From Pontibacter sp. G13 (lineage in GTDB: Bacteria > Bacteroidota > Bacteroidia > J057), in contig NZ_CP134696.1 of NCBI RefSeq assembly GCF_031851795.1, positions 992,001 to 1,056,000 on the forward strand: a DNA stretch of 64,000 nucleotides, in the 5' to 3' direction. The notes below the pieces were generated by a model that saw only the letters and a list, made by a program, of their open reading frames with translations, was not told the DNA's origin and did no database searches. Position 1 is the stretch's first letter. Each line of letters opens with the position of its first letter. The translations under genes and the position numbers were made by a program. Of this stretch, positions 1-9,768 are shown piece after piece.

Positions 1-987
1 ATCAGACAAACGCGCTCCTGCAGCAATCAAGATCTGAGAACGAACGATGTCCACGCCCGTGATCTCCTCGGTGATCGTGTGCTCCACCTGAATTCGGGGA
101 TTCACCTCGATGAAATACACCGCTCCATGCTTATCCACGAGGAATTCAACGGTCCCTGCATTGTTGTAGGAGACCTTCTTTCCGATTCGCAGGGCATATT
201 CGTACAGCTGATCACGCGTTTCTTGCGGCAAAGTGGAAGGAGCCATTTCGACCACCTTCTGGAATCGGCGCTGCACCGAGCAATCCCGTTCGTACAGGTG
301 AATGACCTCACCGTGAGAATCGCCCAACAGCTGCACCTCGATATGCTTGGGGTTTTCGATGAATTTCTCGATGAAAACGGTATCGTCCCCGAAGGCATTT
401 TTCGCTTCATTGCGAGCCTCATAGAAGGATTTGGCCAATTCCTCCTCATTGTTTACGACCCGCATTCCTCTACCTCCACCACCTGCGGCGGCTTTGAGCA
501 TGATGGGATATCCGATGCGCTCAGCCTCGGCAGCGGCATCCGCCAATTTCAGTAGCTTGATCTGGCTATCGGGAATCATGGGAACATCCACGGATTTGGC
601 GAGCTCCTTTGCTCTCACCTTGTCTCCGAGTTGATCCATCACCTCCGGTCGAGGCCCGATAAACACGATTCCTTCCTCGGCACATCTGCGGGCAAATGTG
701 ACATTCTCTGACAGAAAACCATATCCCGGGTGAATCGCATCCACGCCTTTGCGCTTGGCGGTCGCGATAATCGCCTCGATATCCAGGTAGGGTTTGAGGG
801 GTTCTTCGCGGTCACCAATCATGTAGGCCTCATCGGCCTTGTAACGGTGGAGTGAGTAGCGGTCTTCGTATGAATAAATGGCAACAGACTGGATCTTCAG
901 CTCCGAAATGGCCCGGAGCACTCGGATGGCTATTTCTCCGCGGTTAGCCACCAAGATCTTGTTGAACTTGCGGATATGTTGACTCAT
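1..987 (-). CDS. pyc: Pyruvate carboxylase-type biotin carboxylase domain (N-terminal part, cut by window edge)
   Basis: The first 329 codons read from an ATG at 987 to the window edge, and the frame stays open. The translation begins MSQHIRKFNKILVANRGEIA and continues with VAIYSYEDRYSLHRYKADEA, HPGYGFLSEN, the ATP-grasp glycine loop AAAGGGGRGMR and the catalytic segment NPRIQVEHTITEEITG. These are the biotin carboxylase signatures: ATP-dependent carboxylation of biotin with bicarbonate. The RYSLHRYKADEAY and EHTITEE wording matches pyruvate carboxylase better than the separate acetyl-CoA carboxylase subunit AccC. If so, the carboxyltransferase and biotinyl domains lie beyond base 1, and the full enzyme would make oxaloacetate from pyruvate. 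The biotin carboxylase domain is near certain; the choice of pyc over accC or propionyl-CoA carboxylase is an inference, because the rest is out of view. Confidence 0.85.
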   Translation of the reverse strand, partial: MSQHIRKFNKILVANRGEIAIRVLRAISELKIQSVAIYSYEDRYSLHRYKADEAYMIGDREEPLKPYLDIEAIIATAKRKGVDAIHPGYGFLSENVTFARRCAEEGIVFIGPRPEVMDQLGDKVRAKELAKSVDVPMIPDSQIKLLKLADAAAEAERIGYPIMLKAAAGGGGRGMRVVNNEEELAKSFYEARNEAKNAFGDDTVFIEKFIENPKHIEVQLLGDSHGEVIHLYERDCSVQRRFQKVVEMAPSTLPQETRDQLYEYALRIGKKVSYNNAGTVEFLVDKHGAVYFIEVNPRIQVEHTITEEITGVDIVRSQILIAAGARLSD

Positions 988-1247
988 GACGTGAATTACG
1001 GTTGGACAGCAGGACTGCCATTCGAAAAGGCATATCATCCGTCCCAAAGGGAAAGTGATATGGCTCAAGACCTTACCTCATGGAAGGTCTTTTCGTAAAA
1101 CAAATAGGTTGATTGGCGCAGTTATCCAATATAGAGGGGGGAAGGCATAGGCGAGGGCAAAAAACGAAATATGCGCTTGCGAAACAATTTCAACCCTCAG
1201 GTAATTTCTGCAAGATGTTCAACCACGTAATGGCGTAAACCTGCCTA

Positions 1248-1276
1248 TTTGTTGGAAGACAGTGGGATTATGGTTG
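1248..1276 (+). promoter_or_regulatory. Possible Bacteroidota-type promoter for the lipoprotein gene
   Basis: TTTG at 1248-1251 is followed after 17 bases by TATGGTTG at 1269-1276. This matches seven of eight positions of the Bacteroidota -7 element TAnnTTTG. The start codon at 1311 lies 34 bases further on. Found by eye only; short motifs like this also arise by chance. Confidence 0.35.
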
Positions 1277-1310
1277 TGTTTCCTCGATCACTTGGGTAAT
1301 TTTAACAGGT

Positions 1311-1811
1311 ATGACAAAACAAACACTCTTTACAACCTCCATTGCATGCGCGCTATTGGCTCTTGTTACAATTTCCAGTTGTGATCAGGGACCTGTTTTT
1401 TCAGAAATACCTGCCATTGAATTCATCGACATTCAGCCCAAGGAAGTCCGGCAATGGCAAGATTCCATCCTCGTGACTTTCCGATTTGAAGACGGGGATG
1501 GAGACCTCGGAGAAGCCAATGACACCTCCGCTTCCATTGCATTGATCGACTCACGGGTCAATGATGGAATTTCCGAACGAGATGCCACTCAAACCTTCCG
1601 GCTGCCCAACCTCGTTTCCGATGCCAAGAACCCCTCCATCCAAGGAGAGATTACGGTACGGATTCCTTTCACCGTGATTCGTCCGCCAGCATTGGCTGAA
1701 ACTATCCGGTACGAAATTCGCCTCTGGGATCAGGCAGGTCATGCAGCCACCCCCATCAATGGCGATTCCGATGACGGCGTTTTTACAGATTACATCATCA
1801 TCACCCAATAA
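1311..1811 (+). CDS. Small lipoprotein, function unknown
   Basis: This gene encodes 166 residues. The N-terminus is a lipoprotein signal: a basic start, a hydrophobic stretch and the lipobox-like TISSC, with the acylated cysteine at residue 24. The mature part contains FRFEDGDGDLGEAND, an acidic Gly/Asp loop of the kind seen in many unannotated Bacteroidota surface lipoproteins, and is mostly predicted beta in character. No enzyme motif is visible. The last 11 bases overlap the 3' end of the convergent speD-speE fusion gene. The protein is probably attached to the outer or inner membrane. The function is unknown. Confidence 0.8.
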   Translation: MTKQTLFTTSIACALLALVTISSCDQGPVFSEIPAIEFIDIQPKEVRQWQDSILVTFRFEDGDGDLGEANDTSASIALIDSRVNDGISERDATQTFRLPNLVSDAKNPSIQGEITVRIPFTVIRPPALAETIRYEIRLWDQAGHAATPINGDSDDGVFTDYIIITQ

Positions 1812-3036
1812 GATCATTGGGTAAGGCAAACGCCGCTGAATGCACAGCACGATTGTAGTGCTTGGTCGCCTTGGCCGGAAGTGCATGTTGCGAGGGAGGT
1901 GAGATCCATTGAGGGAGCTCACCTCCCTTTCTGCTTCCCAGCCAAAAACTACTCATCCCCCCCGGCAATGTAGAGATCGGCATGATGAAGGGCGCCACGG
2001 TTCCACCTTGGAAAATGGCTTTCATTTCCTTACCGATGTGTTGAAATGTTTCCACTGCCAATCTCGGCATTCCTCCGGGAACAGCGACCATTCCTGATGG
2101 ATTCAACCCCTTGATCCATTGAGGAATAGCGGATGAAATCGGAGCACCTTCAAAATCTACCAAAATCAAGTCAAAGCCCTCTTCCTCAGGCTTCCAATCC
2201 AGCGAGTCTCCGAATTCCACAGATACCCTTTTATCCGAAAAGCCCTCCACCATCTGCGGAAAATGAGCCTGACAAATCTCCAGTAGCTCCGCATCTATTT
2301 CCAAAACGGAGATGTACTCGATCTCCGGGTATTTGAGCAATTCACGCACAAGCCCCCCATCTCCTCCTCCCAGAACTTTCACCCGTTTCACCCCACCGTG
2401 CGCTTGCATGGGAACATGGACGGCCATCTCATGGTAGACGTATTCATCTCGCTCCCCATACACGATTCGTCCATCCGACACCAACAGCTTCCCAAAAGCA
2501 GGCGTCTGGTAAAGTTCGATTCGCTGAAAAGGCGTTTCTCGCCGAAGCAGTCTTGCGCCCTCGTATCGAACGGACAATGCGAGATGATCCATCCGGTCTG
2601 TCATCCAACTTCTTCGGGTAAATGGAGGGGGAATGGGCGTTGCACCCGAGGCAGGTCCCGGCTGAATAGGACGAGCTGGCCGCATCAATCGCGATTGCCC
2701 GCGGAGCAACTCCATCGCAGAACCGTGTCCAGCCTTGAGTTTGGCATGCAGGAAATCGTAGATGGTCCACGGATTGATTTCAGGGCCACAAGTGAAGAGA
2801 TCGACGGCTGCGTACCCTGATTCCGGCCAAGTATGAATCGCGAGGTGACTCTCCTGAATGACAACGACTCCCGAGACTCCAATGGGGGAAAAATGGTGAA
2901 ATGAGGCATCGATAATGGTGGCCTCGGCGGCGTCTGTAGCCTCGATCATGAGTTGCTCAATGGCTGCCACATCATCCAGCAAAACGGGGTCACAATCATA
3001 TAATTCCACCAATACGTGGCGTCCTAGTGCTTCCAT
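1801..3036 (-). CDS. Fused S-adenosylmethionine decarboxylase / aminopropyltransferase-like protein
   Basis: The protein has 411 residues in two domains. Residues 1 to about 115 are a class 1b prokaryotic AdoMet decarboxylase. ESHLAIHTWPE places the self-cleaving serine (future pyruvoyl group) at Ser63, with His68 and Cys83 (FTCG) at the same numbers as the well-studied Thermotoga enzyme. Residues about 140-400 form a spermidine-synthase fold with ERDEYVYHEM and the nucleotide loop VLGGGDGGLVREL. Together they could make decarboxylated AdoMet and pass its aminopropyl group to an amine. The synthase half is unusual. The usual DS(S/T)DP motif reads DFEGA, so the first Asp is kept and the second lost, and the TYPSG motif reads TLPGG, so a conserved Tyr is lost. 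Amine specificity or activity may therefore be altered. Decarboxylase-synthase fusions are known in bacteria. Confidence 0.9.
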   Translation of the reverse strand: MEALGRHVLVELYDCDPVLLDDVAAIEQLMIEATDAAEATIIDASFHHFSPIGVSGVVVIQESHLAIHTWPESGYAAVDLFTCGPEINPWTIYDFLHAKLKAGHGSAMELLRGQSRLMRPARPIQPGPASGATPIPPPFTRRSWMTDRMDHLALSVRYEGARLLRRETPFQRIELYQTPAFGKLLVSDGRIVYGERDEYVYHEMAVHVPMQAHGGVKRVKVLGGGDGGLVRELLKYPEIEYISVLEIDAELLEICQAHFPQMVEGFSDKRVSVEFGDSLDWKPEEEGFDLILVDFEGAPISSAIPQWIKGLNPSGMVAVPGGMPRLAVETFQHIGKEMKAIFQGGTVAPFIMPISTLPGGMSSFWLGSRKGGELPQWISPPSQHALPAKATKHYNRAVHSAAFALPNDLIG

Positions 3037-3323
3037 TTGAAAGATTCAAATTTACGGGGATATTGTAAAATCCGAATTTCATGATTTCAAATACCCAAGA
3101 TTCGGTAAACTTTTATAGATTTGTTGTTATGCGCTAGGGAATCTTGAAAGTTGGGAAATTCAAACTAAAGGCTTCACCAATCCAAATTTTTCCGGTCGCA
3201 ATAAGGACGCAAGGTACTATTTCGCAGTGGAGAGAGTCAACCGCTTCGAAATCGTCTTGATGCCGATATGAGGTTTGGCCTCACACGCTCAACCGAAAGC
3301 CATTCAACCATTTTCGACAACCC

Positions 3324-5636
3324 ATGCATCTTTTTACCAAAGCCATGTGGGTGCTGCATTTGCCGATATTCCTGATGGGATACTTCCAAATGCTCAACGC
3401 TACCCCCACTTCTGACAAAGTACAGTGTGTCACCACCATTTCCACGCTCGTTGTAGCAGACACCTGTGGAAAGTCTACGGGATCGATCACGTTGAACCAC
3501 GATGGACTAGCGCCCTTCACCTACACCTGGTCTCACGATGCCAACCTCAACCAGCCGGTTGCCACTGGCCTTGATGCAGGAAGCTACTCAGTTTCGGTTT
3601 CCGATGGAAATGGTTGCTCAGTTTCTGCCAATGTCATCGTCACCTATTACACCCCCCTTTTCCTGTTGGGAAGTTCTGTACCAGATACTTGCCAGGCAGG
3701 GGTCGGAATTGCCTCGGTCCTGCTCTTGGATCCAAATGCAGGAACAGCCCCCTATTCCTATGAGTGGAGTGCCAATGCAGGTGGGCAGATTACCAATACA
3801 GCCACCAACCTTACGCCTGGGACCTATGTGTGTACTGTAACAGATGCTGAGGGCTGCCGAGCGACCTTCACCACTTCTATTGTTTCAGTCAACAATAGCT
3901 TGGAGGCATTTGTCTCTCCCGCTCCCATTCCATGCTACGGCGACGTCACGGGATCAGCGGTCGCATTGCCTACGGGTGGTAGTGGTGAATATCTCTACGA
4001 ATGGACCGAAGCTGGAGATCCGACCATTATCGGCACAGATTCCACCATCACGAATCTTTCAGCAGGATCTTATGTGATGACTGTTTACGATGCCAATGGC
4101 CCCGGATGCTTTGTTCCTCAACCGTTCGAGTTGTTTGAACCATCTCAAATCGAAGCAGAATTCGACCTCACTCCTGCAACAGGTTGTAAAGTCAATGATG
4201 CCATCATCAATATGACCCCTAGCGGCGGAACTCCCGGCTACACCTACCTCTGGCAAGATGGTTCTGTGGATGCCTTGAGATTCAATGTTGCACCCGGTCT
4301 GTACGACATCACCATCACAGACGCCAATGGTTGTGAGCTTGATGCCACCATCGTTGTCGAAAGTAATGCTGGCCCAGTCATCGATGTCGAGGTCATTCAG
4401 GCAGATAATTGTGGCCTTGGAGAAGGGATCGCTCGGGTGAATATTCAACCGGGAACCGGCCTCGCTCCCTACCAAGTCGTTTGGTGGACCAATGAATCCC
4501 AGCCTACCGATAGTGCCATTTATGCCTACAACCTCTATGGCACACAGGGAACCTCCAATGAATACACAGCCATTGTCATCGACTCTGACAGCTGTGTAGT
4601 TCGTTACGATTTCCCAGTACCGGGAGCTGATCCACTAGAAATCACCTCCTTGACCAGCGAGCCTGAATACTGCGAATTGGCCAATGGCTCCGCAGCCGTA
4701 ACAGTCGCTGGAGGTACTCAACCATATACCTACGAATGGACCACATCCCCTCAGGGAACCGACTCTGAAGTATACAATCTGATCGAGGGCACCTATCAGG
4801 TGACCGTTCGAGATTTTTTCAACTGTACTGTTCAGGAGCAAATTTTCGTGGAAAAGGAGATTCCTATGGAGGTCTCAACGATCATTGTCGATGAAACCTG
4901 TTTTGGTTCTAAGGACGGTACCGCCGAAGCGGTCGTCACAGGAGGCTATCCTCCCTACGATTACTTCTGGACGACTGATCCCCCTCAGATCACCGATATC
5001 GCGATCGAGATGAGCGCTGGTGAACACGACTTGACCGTAACTGATGCGCGAGGATGTGAAGTGGGAGCATTGGCGATCATTGACACTGAAGGATTTGTAG
5101 AGGCAAGCTTTACCTCCTTGCCCGATACCAACTCGGTCCTCATCTTAGGCAACCACTCTGTGGAGTTCATCAATACTTCCATTGGTGCCTATCAGTACGA
5201 ATGGGACTTTGGAGATAGCACGACCTCCACGGCCATCGAACCTGTGCACACCTACACGGATTCCGGCACGTACTACGTCGAGCTCAAAGCTTATGAGCAG
5301 ACCATTGGATGTGCAGATTCCATCACACTCGGACCATTCATCGTCAAAAGTCAGGGCACGGTCTTCATGCCAACTGCCTTCTCTCCAAATGGCGACAACC
5401 GCAACGACGTATACTTGGTGAAGGGAACGCTCTTCAACACGTATCAGTTGAGAATCTTCAACCGTTGGGGTCAGCAAGTCTTCGAATCTGTGAATCCAGA
5501 GGAAGGCTGGAATGGCCAAGACCAGAAGTCCGGAGGAGACGTGCCTGAAGGTGTCTATGTCTATTTCCTCGAAGCTACGCTGGCAGATGGTGAAAGGACT
5601 GTCATCAAACAAGGAAATATCAACCTGATCCGATAG
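3324..5636 (+). CDS. SprB-repeat / PKD cell-surface protein with T9SS type B sorting domain
   Basis: The protein has 770 residues and an N-terminal hydrophobic signal segment. Most of it is a run of about seven SprB-type repeats, each with the pattern GG..PY.Y.W......NL.AGTY.VTVTDANGC. A PKD domain follows (WDFGDSTTSTAIEPVHTY, around residues 625-660). The end is the gliding-motility-associated CHU_C / type B sorting domain: PTAFSPNGDNRNDVY, then LRIFNRWGQQVFE and W-N-G-Q. This layout is typical of adhesins carried over the surface by type IX secretion and, in gliding species, by the gliding motor. The export route is well supported by the C-terminus; ligand and role are not visible. A strong terminator follows immediately. 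Confidence 0.92.
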   Translation: MHLFTKAMWVLHLPIFLMGYFQMLNATPTSDKVQCVTTISTLVVADTCGKSTGSITLNHDGLAPFTYTWSHDANLNQPVATGLDAGSYSVSVSDGNGCSVSANVIVTYYTPLFLLGSSVPDTCQAGVGIASVLLLDPNAGTAPYSYEWSANAGGQITNTATNLTPGTYVCTVTDAEGCRATFTTSIVSVNNSLEAFVSPAPIPCYGDVTGSAVALPTGGSGEYLYEWTEAGDPTIIGTDSTITNLSAGSYVMTVYDANGPGCFVPQPFELFEPSQIEAEFDLTPATGCKVNDAIINMTPSGGTPGYTYLWQDGSVDALRFNVAPGLYDITITDANGCELDATIVVESNAGPVIDVEVIQADNCGLGEGIARVNIQPGTGLAPYQVVWWTNESQPTDSAIYAYNLYGTQGTSNEYTAIVIDSDSCVVRYDFPVPGADPLEITSLTSEPEYCELANGSAAVTVAGGTQPYTYEWTTSPQGTDSEVYNLIEGTYQVTVRDFFNCTVQEQIFVEKEIPMEVSTIIVDETCFGSKDGTAEAVVTGGYPPYDYFWTTDPPQITDIAIEMSAGEHDLTVTDARGCEVGALAIIDTEGFVEASFTSLPDTNSVLILGNHSVEFINTSIGAYQYEWDFGDSTTSTAIEPVHTYTDSGTYYVELKAYEQTIGCADSITLGPFIVKSQGTVFMPTAFSPNGDNRNDVYLVKGTLFNTYQLRIFNRWGQQVFESVNPEEGWNGQDQKSGGDVPEGVYVYFLEATLADGERTVIKQGNINLIR

Positions 5637-5655
5637 ATTTGATCAAAAGAATCCC

Positions 5656-5694
5656 AAAGCGGCCGACTCGTTTTCCGAGTTCGGCCGCTTTTTT
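5656..5694 (+). terminator. Rho-independent terminator after the SprB-repeat gene
   Basis: A GC-rich stem, AAGCGGCCGA against TCGGCCGCTT with a short loop, is followed directly by a run of T. It lies 20 bases after the stop codon. Confidence 0.9.
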
Positions 5695-5922
5695 GTTGAC
5701 TATCCAGTTTTTCCTTGCTTGCTCATGATGAAGCATTTGCTGGAAAAATTCCCCTGAAGTCCCTGCACGATTGGTCAAATCGCGCATTTGTATGCAACAA
5801 TCACCCGCGATTCTTAGCAATTTGCACGGTATCCATCGGGATTGCGTTAATTTTTCAGAAATTTCCATTTGCCGACTTCCAAGCAAATATTCATCTATAC
5901 ACTTCCAATCAATCCGGAATTC

Positions 5923-6624
5923 ATGATGCGTACCCTCAAAATCTACCTGAGCGTGGTTTGCACCCTGCTGCTCCTTTCAGGTTGCCAAGAAGATGCCGAT
6001 CCCATTCTTCCGCATACTGAATTTATTCTTCCTGATGCCGAAGGCCTGACCAAAATCACCCAAATCATCGACACGACCTACAACACCGCTGGTCCCCTCG
6101 TCGAGAAGTATTTCAAGCAGGAAATTCAGCGAGGTACAGAAAAAGATTTGACGGGTAGGGACATTCGCCTGATTGATGTCTATCGCTCCGAAGATATCTA
6201 TGGCACTGACTTTCAATGGGAACTCAATCGCGTCTGGAGCCAATATATCGAGGAACGATCCGACTCCTACTATTTTGCCGAGCGTACCGAGGAAAACAAA
6301 CGCATCCAAATTCTCAAATTCCCCGTCTATCCCGGTATCCAATGGGATGGAAACCGCTACAATTCAGACCAAAGCCAAATTTACACCTACACACACCTCG
6401 ATACGATGGTGACCGTTCAAGGCCATATCTACGATCATTGTGTGGTGGTACTCAGAGAGGAAACCAGAACTTCGATTTCGGATATCTTGGATTATGAAAT
6501 CTATGCGCCCAATGTAGGATTGATCAAAAAGTACAACCGGACGAAAATATTCAATGGCTCCAATTTTGAATTCAATCCGGACCTCAGCCGTGTCTACGTC
6601 GAGGAAATTGTTGTGCATGATTGA
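5923..6624 (+). CDS. Lipoprotein of unknown function
   Basis: The frame is open from 5869, but the better start is the ATG at 5923 (the next codon is also ATG). From there the product begins MMRTLKIYLSVV and reaches the lipobox LLSGC with cysteine 21, a standard lipoprotein signal; the protein then has 233 residues. The mature protein is rich in Tyr and Asp, mostly beta, and has no enzyme motif I recognise. Its neighbours are also exported proteins. The function is unknown. Confidence 0.8.
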   Translation: MMRTLKIYLSVVCTLLLLSGCQEDADPILPHTEFILPDAEGLTKITQIIDTTYNTAGPLVEKYFKQEIQRGTEKDLTGRDIRLIDVYRSEDIYGTDFQWELNRVWSQYIEERSDSYYFAERTEENKRIQILKFPVYPGIQWDGNRYNSDQSQIYTYTHLDTMVTVQGHIYDHCVVVLREETRTSISDILDYEIYAPNVGLIKKYNRTKIFNGSNFEFNPDLSRVYVEEIVVHD

Positions 6625-6716
6625 TACTTTCCGCTAAATTGAAATTTGCAGGGTTTGCAAGGGCGGTTCTGCTCCCATTTTTTTTTCGAAAATGGAGAAA
6701 TGATTAACTTTCCAGT

Positions 6717-7436
6717 ATGCATGTAAGAAACGCCCTTCAGAAGCTATTACCCATTTTTCTGCTGGTTTCAGCCAGCCTGATTTCCCTCCCGCTACAAGCC
6801 CAGCGAGGCCCTTCCATGCAAGGCAAGACGGTAGGAATATATATCTCCAGCAAACGATTCACCATCGATGAGCGCCTTTACCTAGGGATCACTCAATTCC
6901 TCAAACAAGGCTCTGAGGATCGCTCTTGGGTGGGACAATTGAAGTCTGAATTGATCATCCAGTTGGGTTGGATGCTGTCCGAACAAATTCAGGAAATGAC
7001 CCAAGCGGACACGGTTTACTTCATCAATGCGGTACCAGAATTGGCCAAACCCCTGATTTCGCAATACGACCCCATTTCCAAAACGCTCGTGCGGAAATCC
7101 AATCAGCTGGATCAGTTGGATTATGTCATGGTGATGGATTCTGTGGAGCTCAAGTCTAGGATCGAGAAATCTGTTTACATCCAATCCAATCGGGTAAAAA
7201 CTGACCGCGTAGTGATCCCCAAGGTGGAGTTAGCTGTATGCGTCCTTTCACCCAGAGATCCCAAAACGCACATTTACACCGAAGTCTGCTACGACGACCA
7301 AAACAAGCCCCACCTTGATCTGGTGTTTGATTTTCACCGTCAGAAATCCAAGACCGGCAAATACCTGAGTAGAGCCTTCTCGTATTGGTGGGATCTGTTC
7401 AATCGAGGGCAATCATTTCCCTGCTTCTCGAACTAA
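6717..7436 (+). CDS. Secreted protein of unknown function
   Basis: The gene encodes 239 residues with a cleavable signal peptide (KLLPIFLLVSASLISLPLQAQ, likely cut after QAQ). The mature part contains KTVGIYISSKRFTIDERLYL and ends with YWWDLFNRGQSFPCFSN. No transmembrane segment follows the signal. No family is recognised. It lies 92 bases after the lipoprotein gene on the same strand and may share its transcript. Confidence 0.75.
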   Translation: MHVRNALQKLLPIFLLVSASLISLPLQAQRGPSMQGKTVGIYISSKRFTIDERLYLGITQFLKQGSEDRSWVGQLKSELIIQLGWMLSEQIQEMTQADTVYFINAVPELAKPLISQYDPISKTLVRKSNQLDQLDYVMVMDSVELKSRIEKSVYIQSNRVKTDRVVIPKVELAVCVLSPRDPKTHIYTEVCYDDQNKPHLDLVFDFHRQKSKTGKYLSRAFSYWWDLFNRGQSFPCFSN

Positions 7437-7817
7437 GGGCTTCCCGCAAAGCTTTGCAACGCCTCAGAATCAGGGCGATTAGGCTTTTCATATCAAATAG
7501 CATCCCGGAGAATAATTCTTGAAGAGAGTATTTCCCCTAATTTGACTTACCCAATTTCCCGAGTCAAGGAATCGAAAAAATACGGGCACCCAGAAACCGC
7601 TATATACGTATAATCAGCCGTTCCAAAATATTGAGGCATTTTGTGGAATCTCCTTTTCGGATGCTCCACGAAATCGGGATATACTTTTGTCCAGCTAGCT
7701 ACTTCGAAATCTTGAGAATTTCACATATTTTGTAATTAGCACCTCCGCATTCGAATATCTACACGCCCAGCTTCCCAACTGGAAGCCCAACATATAATCT
7801 CACCCTACCTCAACACC
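7437..7817. other. Intergenic region without a recognised gene
   Basis: This 381-base stretch is AT-rich, with no convincing open frame, RNA gene or terminator visible. It presumably holds the promoter of the following transglutaminase-like gene, but I could not pick out a clear -33/-7 pair. Confidence 0.5.
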
Positions 7818-9758
7818 ATGATAGACGCTTTTAGCAGGATTTGCCTGTCCATTTTCTTGCTGGGCACCCTACTTGCCCCGCTTGCAGCCTTTGCTCAGAG
7901 TCCTTATTTCAAGGCCCAAAAGCCACAGATCGTCACCTTTTCTGAATTTGAGCATTTTCAGGAAAGCTACCCATCCGATTACCTCCTTGCCTTGGATCAA
8001 CACTGGGAGTTCACCTTCGAAGTGGATGAAGCCCCCATCGTCCGCGTCGTCAAGGATGATGCATTACTTGGGCTATCTTCGTTTTTCAACTATGAGCATT
8101 CGGAGTTTTATCATGACCTCTGTACGATCGAAAAATTTCAGATGGTTTCATCCGAAGGAAAGGACCTAGGCGAAACCCTCCACACCAAATCATATGCGCC
8201 TAGAGGTATTTTTCATGATGATTCCAGAGTTGCCTGGATCGATGTGAATTATTTCTCCTACCGCCATCAGGCCTATTTCCATCTGGAAAAGACCTATCAC
8301 GATCCCAAGTATTTGACCACGCTCTATTTCCATGAGGCATTTCCCATTCAGGAAAAGAAGCTCGTATTCCATATTCCCAAAGAAATGGAAGTCGAGATCA
8401 AGGCATTCAATCTGGAAGGATTTGATATACAACGCTCAGAGGAAGAGACAGACGAAGGCAAGACCCTCACCTTCACTGCCAAAAAGCTTGCTGGAAGACC
8501 TGATCATGAAAATATGCCTGGGCCTTCCCATTACCTACCCCATCTTGTCGTGCTGACCAAAGCCTACACTTCCAACGACAAACGCATTCCCTTGCTGGAA
8601 GACATTCAAGCTCAGTACGCTTGGTACAAAAGTCTGGTAAACGAATTGGAGACGGACACTGCTCAGCTCAATCAATTGGTGGCAGAAGTAACCGAAGGCC
8701 TTGATACGGATCATGAAAAAGCGAAAGCTATCTTCGAATGGGTTCAATCGCACATTCGATACATTGCCTACGAAGACGGGATTGCAGGATTCAAGCCAGA
8801 TGAGGCGCATTTGGTGTGCGCCAAGCGATTTGGGGATTGCAAGGGCATGTCCCACCTGACTTGCGAAATGATGCGGATTGCTGGACTCGATGCAAGACAT
8901 GCATGGATTGGCACAAAACGGATCGCTCATGACTATTCCATCCCTTCATTGGCTACGGACAATCACATGATCGCATGCCTGAATATCGGAGGCGAGCGAT
9001 TATTCCTTGATCCTACCGAACGCTATCTGGCCTATGGAAGGTATGCCGATCGAATTCAAGGGCAAGATGTGCTGATTGAAGATGGAGACACATTCGAAAT
9101 CGATCGAATCCCCGTCGTGTTCGCCGAGTCCAATACCGAAAGATGGAACATGAATCTCCGCATTCAAGGAAATGCTTTTATCGGCGAGGGAACGTGGGAA
9201 TTACGGGGAGAATGCCAATCAGATCTTCTCTGGGGACTTGAAGATATTGCAAAAAGAGATGTCCCAAAAGTACTGGAAGAAGCCATGAAGATGGGCAATG
9301 AGAACAGCTTCATCGATTCCCTTCAATATTCTTCTCTGTCGCCGCACGCAGATGAACTAGCAGTCACCTATTCAAGCACCTTTCCCAGCAGAGTACATCA
9401 ATTCGGGGAGGATCTGATTTTGGATCTGCATTTCCGCTCTCCTTACACGGAGGACACGATGGAGGCAGAAAGATGGGCAGATTGGCAAATCGATTTTCCG
9501 ACCAAAAGGACCTTCGAGATTGTCTTGGATCTTCCTGAAGGATACATGATCAAGCACTTGCCAGAACCGGTGCATGCCAGTGGCGATAACTTTAGCATCA
9601 TCTGCCTATTCAGCGAATCCGACAATCAATTGATTCTCAGACAGGAATACCTATTCGAGCAAAATCATCTACCAGCATCCATTCATCAGACATGGAATGA
9701 TCTCGTCGATCAATTGAACGCTTTTGCCCACCAACAAGTCATTCTCACCCGCTCATAA
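7818..9758 (+). CDS. Secreted DUF3857/transglutaminase-like protein
   Basis: The protein has 646 residues with a signal peptide (LLGTLLAPLAAFAQ). The N-terminal half is the all-beta DUF3857 type. A transglutaminase-like core follows at about residues 295-405, with an intact triad: Cys341 (FGDCKGMSH), His383 (DNHMIAC) and Asp398 (LFLDPTERY). The fold is that of papain-like cysteine peptidases and transglutaminases; the substrate is unknown. The protein is predicted to act outside the cytoplasm. The stop codon is only 10 bases before the next gene, which encodes a related exported protein, so the two are probably co-transcribed. Confidence 0.88.
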   Translation: MIDAFSRICLSIFLLGTLLAPLAAFAQSPYFKAQKPQIVTFSEFEHFQESYPSDYLLALDQHWEFTFEVDEAPIVRVVKDDALLGLSSFFNYEHSEFYHDLCTIEKFQMVSSEGKDLGETLHTKSYAPRGIFHDDSRVAWIDVNYFSYRHQAYFHLEKTYHDPKYLTTLYFHEAFPIQEKKLVFHIPKEMEVEIKAFNLEGFDIQRSEEETDEGKTLTFTAKKLAGRPDHENMPGPSHYLPHLVVLTKAYTSNDKRIPLLEDIQAQYAWYKSLVNELETDTAQLNQLVAEVTEGLDTDHEKAKAIFEWVQSHIRYIAYEDGIAGFKPDEAHLVCAKRFGDCKGMSHLTCEMMRIAGLDARHAWIGTKRIAHDYSIPSLATDNHMIACLNIGGERLFLDPTERYLAYGRYADRIQGQDVLIEDGDTFEIDRIPVVFAESNTERWNMNLRIQGNAFIGEGTWELRGECQSDLLWGLEDIAKRDVPKVLEEAMKMGNENSFIDSLQYSSLSPHADELAVTYSSTFPSRVHQFGEDLILDLHFRSPYTEDTMEAERWADWQIDFPTKRTFEIVLDLPEGYMIKHLPEPVHASGDNFSIICLFSESDNQLILRQEYLFEQNHLPASIHQTWNDLVDQLNAFAHQQVILTRS

Positions 9759-9768
9759 CCCAAACTCC

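Noticed and set aside
3237-3520. Minus-strand frames of 79-87 codons at the start of the SprB-repeat gene
   Set aside because: They overlap the signal-peptide region of a clear gene and have no features of their own.
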